A stretch of 64,000 nucleotides of DNA from Cyanocohniella sp. LLY (GTDB lineage: Bacteria > Cyanobacteriota > Cyanobacteriia > Cyanobacteriales > Nostocaceae): NCBI GenBank assembly GCA_022241785.1, contig JAKOMP010000012.1, forward strand, positions 1-64,000. The letters run 5' to 3'. The notes under the pieces were generated by a model, which did not search any database, was not told the origin of the DNA, and was given only the letters and a program-made list of their open reading frames with translations. The position numbers were made by a program, and so were the translations under genes. Shown here one piece after another: positions 1-9,777 of this stretch; the stretch's first letter is position 1; the number at the start of each line of letters is the position of its first letter.

Positions 1-1
1 C

Positions 2-217
2 ATTATCCATTATCTCGATAAACATCGCCAGCGCATTATCAATTACGAATACCATCAAGCTGAGGAAATTTGTTCAATTGGTTCTGGGTCGGTTGAATCT
101 GCCGTTAAACAAGTTGACCGTCGAACTAAGATTTCTGGAGCGCAATGGAAGCGCGAAAATGTGCCTCAAGTCCTTGCTCATCGTTGTGCCTACCTCAATG
201 GATTATTATCGGTTTGA
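2..217 (+). mobile_element. 3' end of an IS transposase (partial at window edge)
   Basis: An open frame enters from the left edge and stops with TGA at 215-217. Its C-terminal motifs (RIINYEYH, GSGSVESAVKQ, RRTKISGAQW, AYLNGLL) are typical of the C-terminus of an ISKra4-like cyanobacterial transposase. The sequence just after the stop (to about 243) ends in GAGATGCTCCC, which is consistent with a terminal inverted repeat. The left end lies outside the window, so IS family and completeness cannot be settled. The element abuts a decapitated kinase gene and probably caused that truncation. Confidence 0.65.
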
Positions 218-235
218 GCTACTTCAAAAAATGAG

Positions 236-1417
236 ATGCTCCCTTCAAGTTTGAGTTGGTGGGGTTTGGTACAAGATTATATTCCTGGCTTTACTTTACA
301 AGATTTGCTGGCAAAAGGCACAAAATTTAGTGAGCAGGAACTCAAAAAAATTGCCAGAGATATTTTGCAAATTTTGATTTATCTCCACCAATTGAATCCT
401 GCGGTTCTCCATCGAGATATTAAACCCAGTAACTTAATTCAGGGGGAAAATAAACAAATATATCTTGTAGATTTTGGTGCAGTACAAGACCGCATGGCTG
501 TCACTGGATTAACCTTCACTGTAGTGGGTACTATTGGCTATACTCCCATGGAACAGTTTTGGGGACGCGCTGTACCCGCCTCCGATCTTTATGGTTTGGG
601 AGCTACTTTAATTCATTTACTCACAGGTGTAGCTCCTGCTGAATTACCTCAGAATAATTTGCGAATTCAGTTTGCCAATCACGCCAGTGTCAGCGATAAT
701 TTTGTCAATTGGATTCAAAAACTAACTGAACCAGCTTTAGAACAAAGATTTTCTACTGCTCATGAGGCTCTTGCAGTCATTAACCAAGGATTAAAGTCTA
801 GTTCTAGTCAAACTTTGTTCTCTAAAAATAATCCAGTTATACATCGTGTTAGACCTTTTCTGGTAGTTACTAAAAAATCTCCAGAAGAATTAGAAATTTA
901 TAGATATAAGCAACCAGGAGAAAACAAGGCTTGGATAACATTAATAATCGGGTTTTTGGTTCTCTTTGTGGGATTACCTACTATAGTAGGAGGCTTCGGA
1001 ATTACAGTGTTAAGTGTGTTATGTTGGCTAATTTTTATGGGAAAAATACTAGACAATTCTATAAATAGAGAAGTTAATTTACTCAGACAAGAAAAATTAG
1101 AGAACGCAGTTAATTTACTAAAACAAGACAGGTATGGTGGCTATATTCGTTTTGATGCCAAAAATAAACGTTTTGTCTTTAAAAGTCGCTGGTTTGGCCT
1201 GTTTGATTCAGGCTCTGAGTTGATTGCCAATATTCGCTCTATTTATGTATGTCAACAAAGCGAAAGTCTATCTAGTGGACGCTATGGTACACGGGTTAAT
1301 GATTGGCAAGTGATTATCCGTACAGATAGAAATCGTGTGCGTTTAAATTGGCGTTTAAATGAAGAAGAATGCGCTTGGTTGGTTAATGAAATTCAGATTT
1401 GGCTGCATCAATATTAA
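236..1417 (+). pseudogene. Ser/Thr protein kinase, N-lobe removed by the adjacent IS
   Basis: The frame encodes the kinase C-lobe: catalytic loop LHRDIKPSNLI, the DFG motif in LVDFGAVQ, and the activation/APE-like region GTIGYTPMEQFWGRAVPASD. The N-lobe with the glycine-rich loop and the ATP-binding lysine is missing. The homology starts at the hinge (LVQDYIPG), a few codons after the IS end. The apparent ATG at 236 lies inside the IS terminal repeat. Downstream are two hydrophobic segments around residues 235-270 and a soluble C-terminal domain of about 110 residues. Kinase activity is unlikely; the membrane/C-terminal part could still be made. The truncation is read from the sequence and the IS as its cause is inference. 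Confidence 0.8.
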
Positions 1418-1480
1418 AGCGATCGCTCTCCAATACCAATGTAAATCAACAAGCGATCGCTAGGATTAAAATATATCTTT

Positions 1481-2275
1481 TTATCGACTTCTATTTCTAA
1501 TTTGCAGCGCTCTCTCTACCGTTCCACCCTTACGGAAACGAGACAACACAATTGCAGCTTCAGCTCTTGTGACTGGTTTTTGGGGAGCAAAAACTTGTGT
1601 CTTACCATAAACATGGGCAAAATTAAAATTACTAGCACCATTTCCTAAATCAAATGCAATCTTCAGGAGATAACGTTCGCTGATTTGATTAGCGTCGGTG
1701 AACCCTCTGGTGCGACCAATAAAATTACGCAATGATTCAGGCGATCGCGAGCTAGGGGCAACATTAGCATCTAAACTTGTTTTGAGAACAATCATCTGTT
1801 CTCTGGTCAAAGCTGCATCAGGTCTTAAGTTACCATCTTCAAAACCTGCTAAATACCCAGCATCATGAGCTGCTTGAATATAGGTAAAGTAGGAATGAGA
1901 AACTGGTACATCGGGAAAACTTGGTGTACCACCTTGAGGTAGGCGAATAGGATCTCGATGCAATTCATTGTAAGTTTTCACCAACCAAGTAATAAATTCA
2001 CCACGAGTCATGGGTGCTAATGGTTGAAACTCTCCAGAAGCGGTTTCGATAACTCCTAGTTCTGCTAATTGCTGGATTTCTGTTTCGCCATGAACACCTT
2101 CAATATCTGTGAAAGGAGTTAATAACTGGCTAATCTTAATTGGTTTGCAGCTTGCTAATTCCAGATTAGCTGGGTTGTGCAGACAAGCAAAGGCTGAATG
2201 ACCAGTTCCCAGAAACCCCAGCGTGATAACAGTAGCACCAACTATATTAGCCACAGACGTAATCTTGGGATACAT
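1481..2275 (-). CDS. Secreted S-layer homology (SLH) domain protein
   Basis: The 264-residue protein has a signal-peptide-like N-terminus (hydrophobic about residues 8-30, ending GHSAFA). It then carries SLH-type repeats: FTDIEGVHGETEIQQLAELG with PMTRGEFITWLVK, FPDVPVSHSYFTYIQAAHDAG with ALTREQMIVL, and a third with VTRAEAAIVLSRF. SLH domains anchor proteins to peptidoglycan-linked polymers, so a periplasmic or outer-wall location is expected. Three degenerate SLH units fill the mature protein and no catalytic domain is visible. It is convergent with the truncated kinase. Confidence 0.8.
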   Translation of the reverse strand: MYPKITSVANIVGATVITLGFLGTGHSAFACLHNPANLELASCKPIKISQLLTPFTDIEGVHGETEIQQLAELGVIETASGEFQPLAPMTRGEFITWLVKTYNELHRDPIRLPQGGTPSFPDVPVSHSYFTYIQAAHDAGYLAGFEDGNLRPDAALTREQMIVLKTSLDANVAPSSRSPESLRNFIGRTRGFTDANQISERYLLKIAFDLGNGASNFNFAHVYGKTQVFAPQKPVTRAEAAIVLSRFRKGGTVERALQIRNRSR

Positions 2276-2476
2276 GATGATTTTCTCCTGGAGTATGAAA
2301 AGCAGTTTATTTTACAGGCTCAAATGTATATATGTGTACGTGAACGGAAATATGCATTGCCATCAGTATATTGGGCAAAAGTTGAATTTTTCATGAAAAA
2401 ATACCCAAAAACCTTGAAGATTCTGGGTGATGAGGTCATATAACCCACCGCATAACGCCGATTTTAAGATCTTTAC

Positions 2477-3418
2477 TCAATGAATTGCGATCGCAATTTT
2501 ACCCACAGCACGTTCACTCTCACTATAAGTATGAGCAGCCGCGAGTTCAGCTAAGGGAAAACTCCGGTCAATTACGGTTCGCATTTTTCCCGCCTCTATC
2601 AATTCTTTGAGATAAACCAAGTCTGGCGCGTTGGGTTTCTCCAACACAAATTTAGCTTTCTGACCAGGAAGAAAAGCCGTTAACACAATCTGCACCAAGA
2701 CTTCTGGCGTGGGTAAGGTGGAGATATATATTCCGTGGGGTTTAAGAACTCGTTTGCAGCTAGAGAGCGATCGCTTGGCAACTGCATCAAAGATAATATC
2801 GTATTGCACATTATCTGCTGTAAAATCTTGCTGGGTATAATCAATCACTCTATCGGCACCCAAAGATTTCACAAATTCCAAGTTTTTGCTACTACAAACC
2901 CCCGTTACCTCTGTCCCTAAAGCTTTAGCAATTTGCACTGCAAACATACCTACCCCACCCGCAGCGCCATTAACTAGCACAGTTTGACCTGATGTGATAT
3001 CTCCTAAATCCCGCAAAGCTTGGAGGGAAGTCAACGCCGCTAAAGGTACAGTAGCAGCTTCCTCATAACTTAAATTCGCTGGCTTAGGAGTAATCAGATT
3101 TTCTGGAACAGCCGCAAATTCAGCATAAGCACCACCAGGGAAGCTAGTACTACCATAAACAGCATCTCCTGGCTGGAAGCGTGTCACCTGCGAACCAACT
3201 GCTACCACTTCACCCGCCACATCAAACCCCAAAATCAGGGGAAAATTATTACCTGTGAGCAAACTCAACATACCCTTGCGGGTTTTCCAGTCAATGGGAT
3301 TCACACTACTCGCATGAACTTTTACTAGCACTTGGTCTGGCTGAATTTGCGGTTGTGTCACATCTTCATACTGCAACACTTCAGCTGACCCATACCGACG
3401 AAGAACTACCGCTTTCAT
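2477..3418 (-). CDS. NADP-dependent zinc-independent alcohol dehydrogenase / quinone oxidoreductase (MDR family)
   Basis: The 313-residue protein has the full medium-chain dehydrogenase/reductase layout. The N-terminal GroES-like domain includes SSVNPIDWKTRKG and FDVAGEVVAVG. A Rossmann fold follows at about residues 140-240 with the nucleotide-binding motif NGAAGGVGMFAVQIAK. The zinc-ligand pattern of classical alcohol dehydrogenases is absent, which places it with quinone oxidoreductase-like enzymes that reduce activated carbonyls or quinones with NADPH. The substrate cannot be told from sequence. It is a single gene with no obvious operon partner. Confidence 0.85.
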   Translation of the reverse strand: MKAVVLRRYGSAEVLQYEDVTQPQIQPDQVLVKVHASSVNPIDWKTRKGMLSLLTGNNFPLILGFDVAGEVVAVGSQVTRFQPGDAVYGSTSFPGGAYAEFAAVPENLITPKPANLSYEEAATVPLAALTSLQALRDLGDITSGQTVLVNGAAGGVGMFAVQIAKALGTEVTGVCSSKNLEFVKSLGADRVIDYTQQDFTADNVQYDIIFDAVAKRSLSSCKRVLKPHGIYISTLPTPEVLVQIVLTAFLPGQKAKFVLEKPNAPDLVYLKELIEAGKMRTVIDRSFPLAELAAAHTYSESERAVGKIAIAIH

Positions 3419-3662
3419 ACACCCTTCCTACTACCTTTAGTCCAAACTTAGTTGATATTATTACCTTAAATTAGAAGGTGTGTAACAAGTATCTTGTGAC
3501 AGAAGTATCCGAATTTAATCCCAATTCTTCCTCCGCGCTCTTTGCGTCTACAGCCCTTACGGGTATCGCTGCGTGCGGGCGGTTCGTTTTTATTGTTTTT
3601 ATTGTATAGATAAATTAAGAGATACCAAAAATTAAATCAGGTATCTCTACGGGTAATAAATT

Positions 3663-4046
3663 TTATTTGCCTGTTACCTGGTCAATAATATCTGATGCTT
3701 TTTCAATAATACCTTCTTGGTTTTGTCCTTGTTCTGCTTTCAAGTTTCTTTCGTAAGCCTTTTCTAAAGTATTCAGGTTTTTTGAATCCTTGATGGCTTG
3801 TTCATAAGCTTTTTGCCGATCTTCTTCTTGAATACCCACACCTGGATCATATTCATAAGCACGATTAATTTTTTCTTCCGCAGTAGGTTTGTATTCTGGG
3901 GGTATCAGCTTTAACTCTGCCTGTGTAGTGGCATAGCTGGGCTGCTGTCCTATAAATACACTAGATATACTGATAAAAACTATAGCAAGAACAACTAAAA
4001 TACCTGTACCTAACACCTGTTTTAAAGCTAAGAAAACTTTTGTCAT
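3663..4046 (-). CDS. Small exported hypothetical protein
   Basis: The 127-residue protein begins with a positively charged segment and a long hydrophobic stretch (about residues 12-33) ending near a plausible signal-peptidase site (SYATT). The mature part is hydrophilic, rich in Glu, Lys and Gln, and probably helical (YDPGVGIQEEDRQKAYEQAIK). This resembles small low-temperature- or stress-induced periplasmic/thylakoid lumen proteins of cyanobacteria, but I do not recognise the family with certainty. A purine-rich ribosome-binding site (AGGAG) precedes the start. Confidence 0.6.
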   Translation of the reverse strand: MTKVFLALKQVLGTGILVVLAIVFISISSVFIGQQPSYATTQAELKLIPPEYKPTAEEKINRAYEYDPGVGIQEEDRQKAYEQAIKDSKNLNTLEKAYERNLKAEQGQNQEGIIEKASDIIDQVTGK

Positions 4047-4298
4047 TTCTTACTCCTTTTCTTCTTCTATTGTGTGACTGTTGTTTGTAAAATAAATAAC
4101 CAGTTGCCGACTCATGGGCATATTAAATGTTTGGGTAGATTTTTTACTTCTACCTAGAGATATATTAATTTTTCTAGGTGTGTAACAAAGTATGACGACT
4201 AAATAGCAGCAATGCTACGCGTTATAGATTATGGATTTATATATGTTGTCTAAGTTCGCAAAATTAATATTAGCTAAAAAAATAAAATAAATATAAAA

Positions 4299-4340
4299 TG
4301 CATTTTAACCGCCAAAAAAATGATATGTTAGATACAGAAT
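4299..4340 (+). repeat. 42-bp direct repeat, copy 1
   Basis: Starts TGCATTTT and ends GATACAGAAT. The last 30 bases (4311-4340) are identical to copy 2 at 4572-4613, and three differences lie in the first 12. The spacing between starts is 273 bp. It lies in the nifB upstream region. Confidence 0.85.
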
Positions 4341-4571
4341 ACAATTTGCTGAATCTCTCAATTCTGACTCTGCAAAAGCCTTATGCGTTAGCGTAGCTTA
4401 CCGCAGGTCTAGCAGCTAACAAACAAATCCATTAAGCAATAGTTCTCATTCCTCGCTTGTAGCCATAAATTCTCAATAGGTGTATGATAGATATTAATGA
4501 AAAGCCTGGTTTGATGCTGTTCAAGCGGTTTATTACACTTAATTCTCTGCAAAAATTAAAAAAAGATAAAC

Positions 4572-4613
4572 TGCATTTTTCCTGCCAAAAAAATGATATG
4601 TTAGATACAGAAT
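4572..4613 (+). repeat. 42-bp direct repeat, copy 2
   Basis: The partner of 4299-4340, sharing an identical 30-base core that begins GCCAAAAAAATGATATG. Similarity continues weakly for a few bases past the end (AATTT). Confidence 0.85.
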
Positions 4614-5171
4614 CGAATTTCGCACGTATCTGGAGTAGTGCAATATAAATCTGCTCCAGTTTTCACTCCTTAATTCCCTGAGTATTTGTCGTTTTAAAGG
4701 GGATTTAAGGCGGGTTTGAGTACATATTGATGTTACCTAAAACCCCTGTGAACTAAACTAAAACCCTGACTGAGACTGGATTTCGGCTGAGTACAAAGAA
4801 ATCCTGAACCCCTGTTCATAAATACTCGTACCCCAATTAAAAAATACTAGAACCCCTACCCGAAAAATAAATTTTTAATGCTTGTAAAGCCCACACAGTT
4901 AGGGTTTACAAATTTGAGTATAAGCGTAATAAATCCAATAAATTCTATCCTAGATCAACACGTCGACCCTATTATTCACAACTGCTATAAATCTTATATC
5001 GCCAATCACTCAACGCCCCAAGCGAAAGCAAAAGCGAAGAGTGAGTGGAGGGATGAGATAGCACCATGCCTCTGTGAATAGAAGTCGCGGCTGAACTTAC
5101 AAACTAATCCCAGCCAAAACCTAAACGTTGACACACACCAGCTATATCTCAGTCAACAGTAAACAAACTAA

Positions 5172-5199
5172 TAACTGTTAACTGATAACTGATAACTGA
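5172..5199 (+). repeat. STRR: four tandem TAACTGA-type heptamers
   Basis: The units are TAACTGT, TAACTGA, TAACTGA, TAACTGA. This is a short tandemly repeated repetitive (STRR) sequence of the kind common in Nostoc and Anabaena. It lies about 90 bp before the nifB start. Confidence 0.85.
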
Positions 5200-5289
5200 G
5201 TAAAAGACGCGACTTCACTTCCTGGGTACAGACAGTAGCAACGGCATCTCCCACTGTGGCATCCAGTCCACCGACCCTTGCGAAATTTA

Positions 5290-6741
5290 ATGACACTACC
5301 GTCTTCAGGACTCCTCACCTCCTCCAACAATCAGGAACTAGCAGTTACCCAAGCAAAATCAGGTGATTGCGGATGCGACAGCAGCACCACCGTAGAAATG
5401 GATGAAAAACTCCAAGAACGGATTGCCAAACATCCTTGCTATAGCGAAGATGCCCATCACCACTACGCCAGAATGCACGTTGCAGTTGCACCAGCTTGTA
5501 ACATTCAATGCAACTATTGCAATCGTAAATACGACTGCGCCAACGAAAGTCGTCCTGGAGTAGTTAGCGAATTGCTGACACCAGAAGAAGCAGCACACAA
5601 AGCTTTGGTGATTGCAGGCAAAATTCCCCAAATGACCGTCGTGGGAATTGCGGGACCTGGTGATCCATTGGCGAATCCTGAAAAAACTTTCCGTACTTTT
5701 GAGTTGATTGCAGACAAAGCACCAGATATCAAGCTTTGCCTCTCAACTAACGGCTTAATGCTACCCGAATACATTGATCGCATCAAACAACTAAATATAG
5801 ATCACGTTACTATCACCCTAAATACCATCGACCCAGAAATCGGCGCTCAGATTTATTCTTGGGTTCACTACAAGCGCAAACGTTATAGAGGCGTTGAAGG
5901 TGCTAAAATTCTGCTAGAAAAGCAGATGGAAGGCTTACAAGCACTCAGAGAAGCCGATATTTTGTGCAAAGTCAACTCCGTAATGATTCCCGGAATCAAT
6001 GACCAGCACCTAATCGAAGTCAATAAAATGATTCGTGAAAATGGTGCCTTCCTGCACAACATCATGCCATTGATTTCTGCACCGGAACACGGTACACACT
6101 TTGGTTTAACAGGTCAACGTGGCCCCACAGCCAAAGAAGTGAAGTCAGTGCAAGACAATTGCGCCGGCAACATGAAAATGATGCGCCACTGCCGTCAATG
6201 CCGAGCTGATGCTGTAGGATTATTAGGAGAAGACCGCAGCCAGGAATTTACCAAAGACAAATTCTTGGAAATGTCCCCAGAATATGACCTTGAGCAACGC
6301 ACCCTGGTTCACGAAGGGATTGAAAAGTTTAAAGAAGAACTACAAATAGCCAAAGATAAGGCACGTAACGGCAAGAAATTTGCCAGCAATCCCAAAATCC
6401 TCGTAGCAGTCGCTACTAAAGGTGGTGGATTAGTTAACCAACACTTCGGTCATGCGAAGGAATTCCAGATTTACGAAGTAGATGGTAATGAAGTTCGCTT
6501 TATCAGTCATCGCAAAATTGACCAATATTGCCAAGGTGGATTTAGTGAAGAAGCCACTTTCGAGCATATTATGGAAGCGATCGCAGATTGTAAAGCAGTT
6601 TTAGTCTCCAAGATTGGTAACTGTCCTCAAGAAAAACTGCAAGCAGCGGGTATCCAGACTGTTGAAGCTTACGACGTGATTGAAAAGGTTGCTTTGGAAT
6701 TTTACGAGCAATATGTCCAGGAGTTAGGGAATCAAGAGTAG
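5290..6741 (+). CDS. nifB: Nitrogenase cofactor biosynthesis radical SAM protein NifB
   Basis: NifB is the radical SAM enzyme that makes NifB-co, the Fe-S-C precursor of FeMo-co. The 483-residue product has the radical SAM cluster motif CNIQCNYC (CxxxCxxC), the GxGDPL-like SAM segment AGPGDPLAN, and conserved Cys in [12 protein letters not shown]-terminal NifX-like domain follows ([23 protein letters not shown]). A TTG at 5278 is in frame, but the ATG at 5290 gives the usual NifB N-terminus and length. It is the first gene of the nif cluster. The last codons run into an STRR-like repeat that also contains the stop codon. Confidence 0.97.
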   Translation: MTLPSSGLLTSSNNQELAVTQAKSGDCGCDSSTTVEMDEKLQERIAKHPCYSEDAHHHYARMHVAVAPACNIQCNYCNRKYDCANESRPGVVSELLTPEEAAHKALVIAGKIPQMTVVGIAGPGDPLANPEKTFRTFELIADKAPDIKLCLSTNGLMLPEYIDRIKQLNIDHVTITLNTIDPEIGAQIYSWVHYKRKRYRGVEGAKILLEKQMEGLQALREADILCKVNSVMIPGINDQHLIEVNKMIRENGAFLHNIMPLISAPEHGTHFGLTGQRGPTAKEVKSVQDNCAGNMKMMRHCRQCRADAVGLLGEDRSQEFTKDKFLEMSPEYDLEQRTLVHEGIEKFKEELQIAKDKARNGKKFASNPKILVAVATKGGGLVNQHFGHAKEFQIYEVDGNEVRFISHRKIDQYCQGGFSEEATFEHIMEAIADCKAVLVSKIGNCPQEKLQAAGIQTVEAYDVIEKVALEFYEQYVQELGNQE

Positions 6742-6866
6742 GAAGTAGGGAATAGGGAGTGGGGAGTAGGGTACAGGAAATAAAACTTTGAACTTGTGCC
6801 AAAATCTTTATCCCTCATCTCCCTCATCTCCCCCCCACTCACCACTTACTATTCCCCACTCCCCCA
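6739..6866. repeat. STRR heptamer repeats between nifB and fdxN, in inverted orientation
   Basis: GGGAGTA/GGGAATA-type heptamers begin at the nifB stop codon and run to about 6773. Complementary CTCCCC/TATTCCCC-type units run from about 6820 to 6866. The two arms could pair into a long imperfect hairpin in the mRNA just ahead of the fdxN ribosome-binding site. Confidence 0.75.
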
Positions 6867-6886
6867 TTTCAACAAGGAGAATAATC

Positions 6887-7240
6887 ATGGCTTACACCAT
6901 CACTAGCCAATGTATTTCCTGCAATCTCTGTCTGTCTGCTTGTCCTACTGGTGCAGTTAAAGTAATTGACGGTAATCATTGGATTGACCCTGAACTTTGC
7001 ACAAACTGCGTTGGTAGTGTTTACTCTGTACCTCAGTGTAAAGCTGGTTGTCCCACCTGCAATGGTTGCGTTAAGCAGCTCAACGATTATTGGGAAGGCT
7101 GGTTTGCTAACTACAACCGCTCTTTGGCTAAATTAACTAACAAAAAAGATTACTGGGAGCGCTGGTTTGACTATTACTCCCAAAGATTCTCAGAACAAAT
7201 ATCTCAGCATCAGAGCGAAGTTGTAGGTTTATCAGGATGA
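6887..7240 (+). CDS. fdxN: Heterocyst/nif-associated ferredoxin FdxN (2[4Fe-4S] type)
   Basis: The 117-residue bacterial-type ferredoxin has a first cluster motif CISCNLCLSACP and a second, spaced Cys set (CTNC, CKAGCPTCNGC) typical of cyanobacterial FdxN. It may donate electrons in nitrogenase or cofactor assembly. The ATG at 6887 follows a good ribosome-binding site (AAGGAG at 6874-6879), so the longer open frame from 6788 is not used. The gene is intact here, whereas Anabaena PCC 7120 carries a 55-kb fdxN excision element. Its stop overlaps the nifS start (ATGA). Confidence 0.95.
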   Translation: MAYTITSQCISCNLCLSACPTGAVKVIDGNHWIDPELCTNCVGSVYSVPQCKAGCPTCNGCVKQLNDYWEGWFANYNRSLAKLTNKKDYWERWFDYYSQRFSEQISQHQSEVVGLSG

Positions 7241-8439
7241 GCGTAATTTATTTAGACAATAATGCCACAACTAAGGTAGACCCAGAAGTAATAGACTTGA
7301 TGTTGCCTTATTTGCGGGACTACTACGGTAATCCTTCAAGTATGCACACCTTTGGTGGACAAGTTGGCAAAGCTGTAAAAATAGCCAGACAACAATTAGC
7401 AGCCCTCATCGGTGCAGATGAATCGGAAATTGTCTACACTAGTTGCGGTACAGAGGGAGATAATGCGGCCATTCGCGCCGCCCTGTTGGCACAACCAGAA
7501 AAGCGACATATCATCACCACCCAAGTTGAACACCCAGCTGTATTGAATGTCTGCAAACAACTGGAAACCCAAGGTTACAAAGTTACCTACCTTTCGGTGA
7601 ATAGTCAGGGACAGTTAGATCTCAATGAATTAGAGGCTTCTTTGACAGGTAACACCGCCTTGGTGACGATTATGTATGCCAACAACGAAACAGGCACAAT
7701 TTTCCCCATTGAGCAAATTGGCTTACGAGTCAAAGAATATGGCGCTCTCTTTCATGTGGATGCAGTGCAAGCTGTGGGCAAAATACCCATAAACATGAAG
7801 AACAGCACCATTGATATGTTGACCTTATCTGGTCACAAAATCCATGCTCCCAAAGGAATTGGTGCTTTGTATGTGCGGCGCGGTGTGCGGTTCCGTCCCT
7901 TGTTACTTGGGGGACACCAAGAACGTGGTCGTCGGGCAGGAACAGAGAATGTTTCCAGTATAATTGCTTTGGGGAAAGCGTCAGAATTGGAACTCTTGCA
8001 TTTAGAAGAGGCTACCACAAGAGAAAGAAAATTGCGCGATCGCCTAGAGCAAACCTTACTCGCAAAAATCCCCAACTGCGAAGTTAATGGCGACCCAACG
8101 CAGAGATTACCAAACACCACCAATATTGGTTTCAAATACATTGAAGGTGAAGCAATTCTGCTTTCATTGAACAAATACGGCATCTGTGCTTCATCTGGTT
8201 CCGCTTGTACCTCCGGGTCTTTAGAACCTTCTCACGTTTTGCGGGCCATGGGTTTACCCTACACCACCTTACACGGCTCCATTCGTTTCAGTCTTTCTCG
8301 CTACACAACAGAAGCTGAAATTGACAAAGTTATAGAGGTAATGCCCGATATTGTCGAACGTTTACGCGCCATGTCCCCCTTCAAAAACGATGATGCGGGT
8401 TGGTTGCAAGAACAAGAACAAGCACTAGCTCATAGTTAG
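7237..8439 (+). CDS. nifS: Cysteine desulfurase NifS
   Basis: NifS is a PLP-dependent cysteine desulfurase supplying sulfur for nitrogenase Fe-S clusters. The 400-residue protein has the N-terminal YLDNNATTKVDPEV, the PLP-lysine region LSGHKIHAPKG, and the C-terminal active-site cysteine loop ASSGSACTSGS. The start overlaps the fdxN stop by 4 bp, so translation is probably coupled. The stop codon is the first three bases of a heptameric repeat array. Confidence 0.97.
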   Translation: MSVIYLDNNATTKVDPEVIDLMLPYLRDYYGNPSSMHTFGGQVGKAVKIARQQLAALIGADESEIVYTSCGTEGDNAAIRAALLAQPEKRHIITTQVEHPAVLNVCKQLETQGYKVTYLSVNSQGQLDLNELEASLTGNTALVTIMYANNETGTIFPIEQIGLRVKEYGALFHVDAVQAVGKIPINMKNSTIDMLTLSGHKIHAPKGIGALYVRRGVRFRPLLLGGHQERGRRAGTENVSSIIALGKASELELLHLEEATTRERKLRDRLEQTLLAKIPNCEVNGDPTQRLPNTTNIGFKYIEGEAILLSLNKYGICASSGSACTSGSLEPSHVLRAMGLPYTTLHGSIRFSLSRYTTEAEIDKVIEVMPDIVERLRAMSPFKNDDAGWLQEQEQALAHS

Positions 8440-8470
8440 GGAGTAGGGAATAGGGAGTAGGGAATAGGGA
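8437..8470 (+). repeat. STRR array starting in the nifS stop codon
   Basis: Five tandem heptamers alternate TAGGGAG and TAGGGAA. The first TAG is the nifS stop. Complementary CACTCCCC-type words occur at about 8628-8650 before nifU. The intervening sequence has GAATTGCG words and a common Nostoc palindromic repeat (TTCGCGTAGCG...CCGAAGGAA). Confidence 0.85.
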
Positions 8471-8690
8471 AAAAAATATTCACCACTCATACCATTTCAC
8501 AAAAAATCTGATACAGATGTAAACTCTGAAAGCTTTGCTGCATATCAGTTTTTTAATTGCGAATTGCGTTCGCGTAGCGTTTCCGAAGGAAATATTGCGA
8601 ATTGCGAATTGGTATCACCACTCCCCACTCACTACTCTCCACTCCCCCACTTCGCCAAAAGAACTTAGAACTCAGCACTCGGAACCTAAT

Positions 8691-9605
8691 ATGTGGGACT
8701 ACACAGATAAAGTATTAGACTTGTTTTACAATCCCAAGAACCAGGGAGCTATTGAAGAAACCGACGAACCTGGTGTAAAGCTGGCAATGGGAGAAATTGG
8801 TAGTATTGCTTGTGGTGATGCTTTAAGACTGCATTTGAAAGTTGAAGTAGAATCTGACAAGATTTTGGATGCTCGCTTTCAAACCTTTGGCTGTACCAGT
8901 GCGATCGCTTCTTCTAGTGCGTTAACCGAAATGGTCAAGGGTTTAACTTTAGATGAAGCCTTGAAAGTCTCCAATAAAGAAATTGCTGACTACCTCGGCG
9001 GATTACCTGAAGCTAAAATGCACTGCTCTGTCATGGGACAAGAAGCGCTAGAAGCTGCTATCTATAACTATCGTGGCATTCCTCTGGCTACCCATGATGA
9101 CGATGATGAAGGCGCATTAATTTGTAGCTGCTTTGGGATCACCGAATCCAAAATTCGTCGTGTGATTGTCGAAAATAACCTCACGGATGCGGAACAGGTA
9201 ACAAATTATGTAAAAGCTGGCGGCGGATGCGGTTCCTGTTTAGCAAATATTGATGATATTATAAGAAGTGTAAAGGAACAAGCCGCCGCACCTGCTCTTA
9301 ACAACCACAGCGTCGGAGTTACTACAGATATTGCTAATTCTCAGCCGCGATCAACCAAACCTCTCACCAACGTCCAAAAGATTGCATTGATTCAAAAAGT
9401 CTTAGATGAAGAAGTCAGACCCGTATTGATCGCTGACGGCGGAGATGTAGAACTTTACGACGTAGATGGCGATAGAGTCAAGGTTTTACTCCAAGGCGCT
9501 TGTGGTTCTTGTTCCAGCAGTACAGCCACCCTCAAGATTGCCATCGAAGCCAGATTACAGGATCGAGTCAGCAAAAACCTTGTAGTCGAAGCAGTCGAGC
9601 CATAA
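8691..9605 (+). CDS. nifU: Nitrogenase Fe-S scaffold protein NifU
   Basis: NifU is the modular scaffold on which Fe-S clusters for nitrogenase are built using sulfur from NifS. The 304-residue product shows the IscU-like N-terminal domain (Cys in GSIACGDALR, FGCTSAIASSS, MHCSVMG), the central [2Fe-2S] ferredoxin-like domain (ICSCFGI, GGGCGSC) and the C-terminal Nfu domain (GACGSCSSSTATLK). ATG at 8691 gives the standard MWDYTDKV start. A longer upstream frame runs through repeats and is rejected. It is in an operon-like arrangement after nifS. Confidence 0.97.
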   Translation: MWDYTDKVLDLFYNPKNQGAIEETDEPGVKLAMGEIGSIACGDALRLHLKVEVESDKILDARFQTFGCTSAIASSSALTEMVKGLTLDEALKVSNKEIADYLGGLPEAKMHCSVMGQEALEAAIYNYRGIPLATHDDDDEGALICSCFGITESKIRRVIVENNLTDAEQVTNYVKAGGGCGSCLANIDDIIRSVKEQAAAPALNNHSVGVTTDIANSQPRSTKPLTNVQKIALIQKVLDEEVRPVLIADGGDVELYDVDGDRVKVLLQGACGSCSSSTATLKIAIEARLQDRVSKNLVVEAVEP

Positions 9606-9777
9606 CTTGCAGATTTACGCACCACACAAATAGACCCTGTGATTCATTCACCAGGAACAGGAAATAGGATTTGAGTCAAATCTTCGCGCCATCAATGCTT
9701 CAGTCTTAAAGTACATAGGTGAAAGTAAACACCTAATTGCACATTTCATGATCCAACTCGCTTCAAAGGAACAGGAT

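Larger units (their letters stand above)
4047..5289. other. 1.2-kb nifB upstream region without a convincing gene
   Basis: This AT-rich stretch separates the exported protein gene from nifB and should contain the nif promoter region. It holds two copies of a 42-bp repeat (4299-4340 and 4572-4613), several AACCCCTGT-like words between 4740 and 4860, and a heptamer tandem repeat just before nifB. A 67-codon frame at 4878-5081 has no family signature or good ribosome-binding site and is not called. I could not identify a convincing NtcA or CnfR site by eye. Confidence 0.5.

Noticed and set aside
2198-2443. 81-codon frame on the plus strand
   Set aside because: It overlaps the signal-peptide region of the SLH gene in antisense and has no family features.
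3087-3097. GGAGTAATCA, a 9-base match to the reverse complement of the nifD repeat
   Set aside because: It lies inside the oxidoreductase coding sequence, lacks both end bases of GGATTACTCCG, and a 9-mer match is expected by chance.
4878-5081. 67-codon open frame upstream of nifB
   Set aside because: No ribosome-binding site, no family signal, and it lies in repeat-containing promoter DNA.
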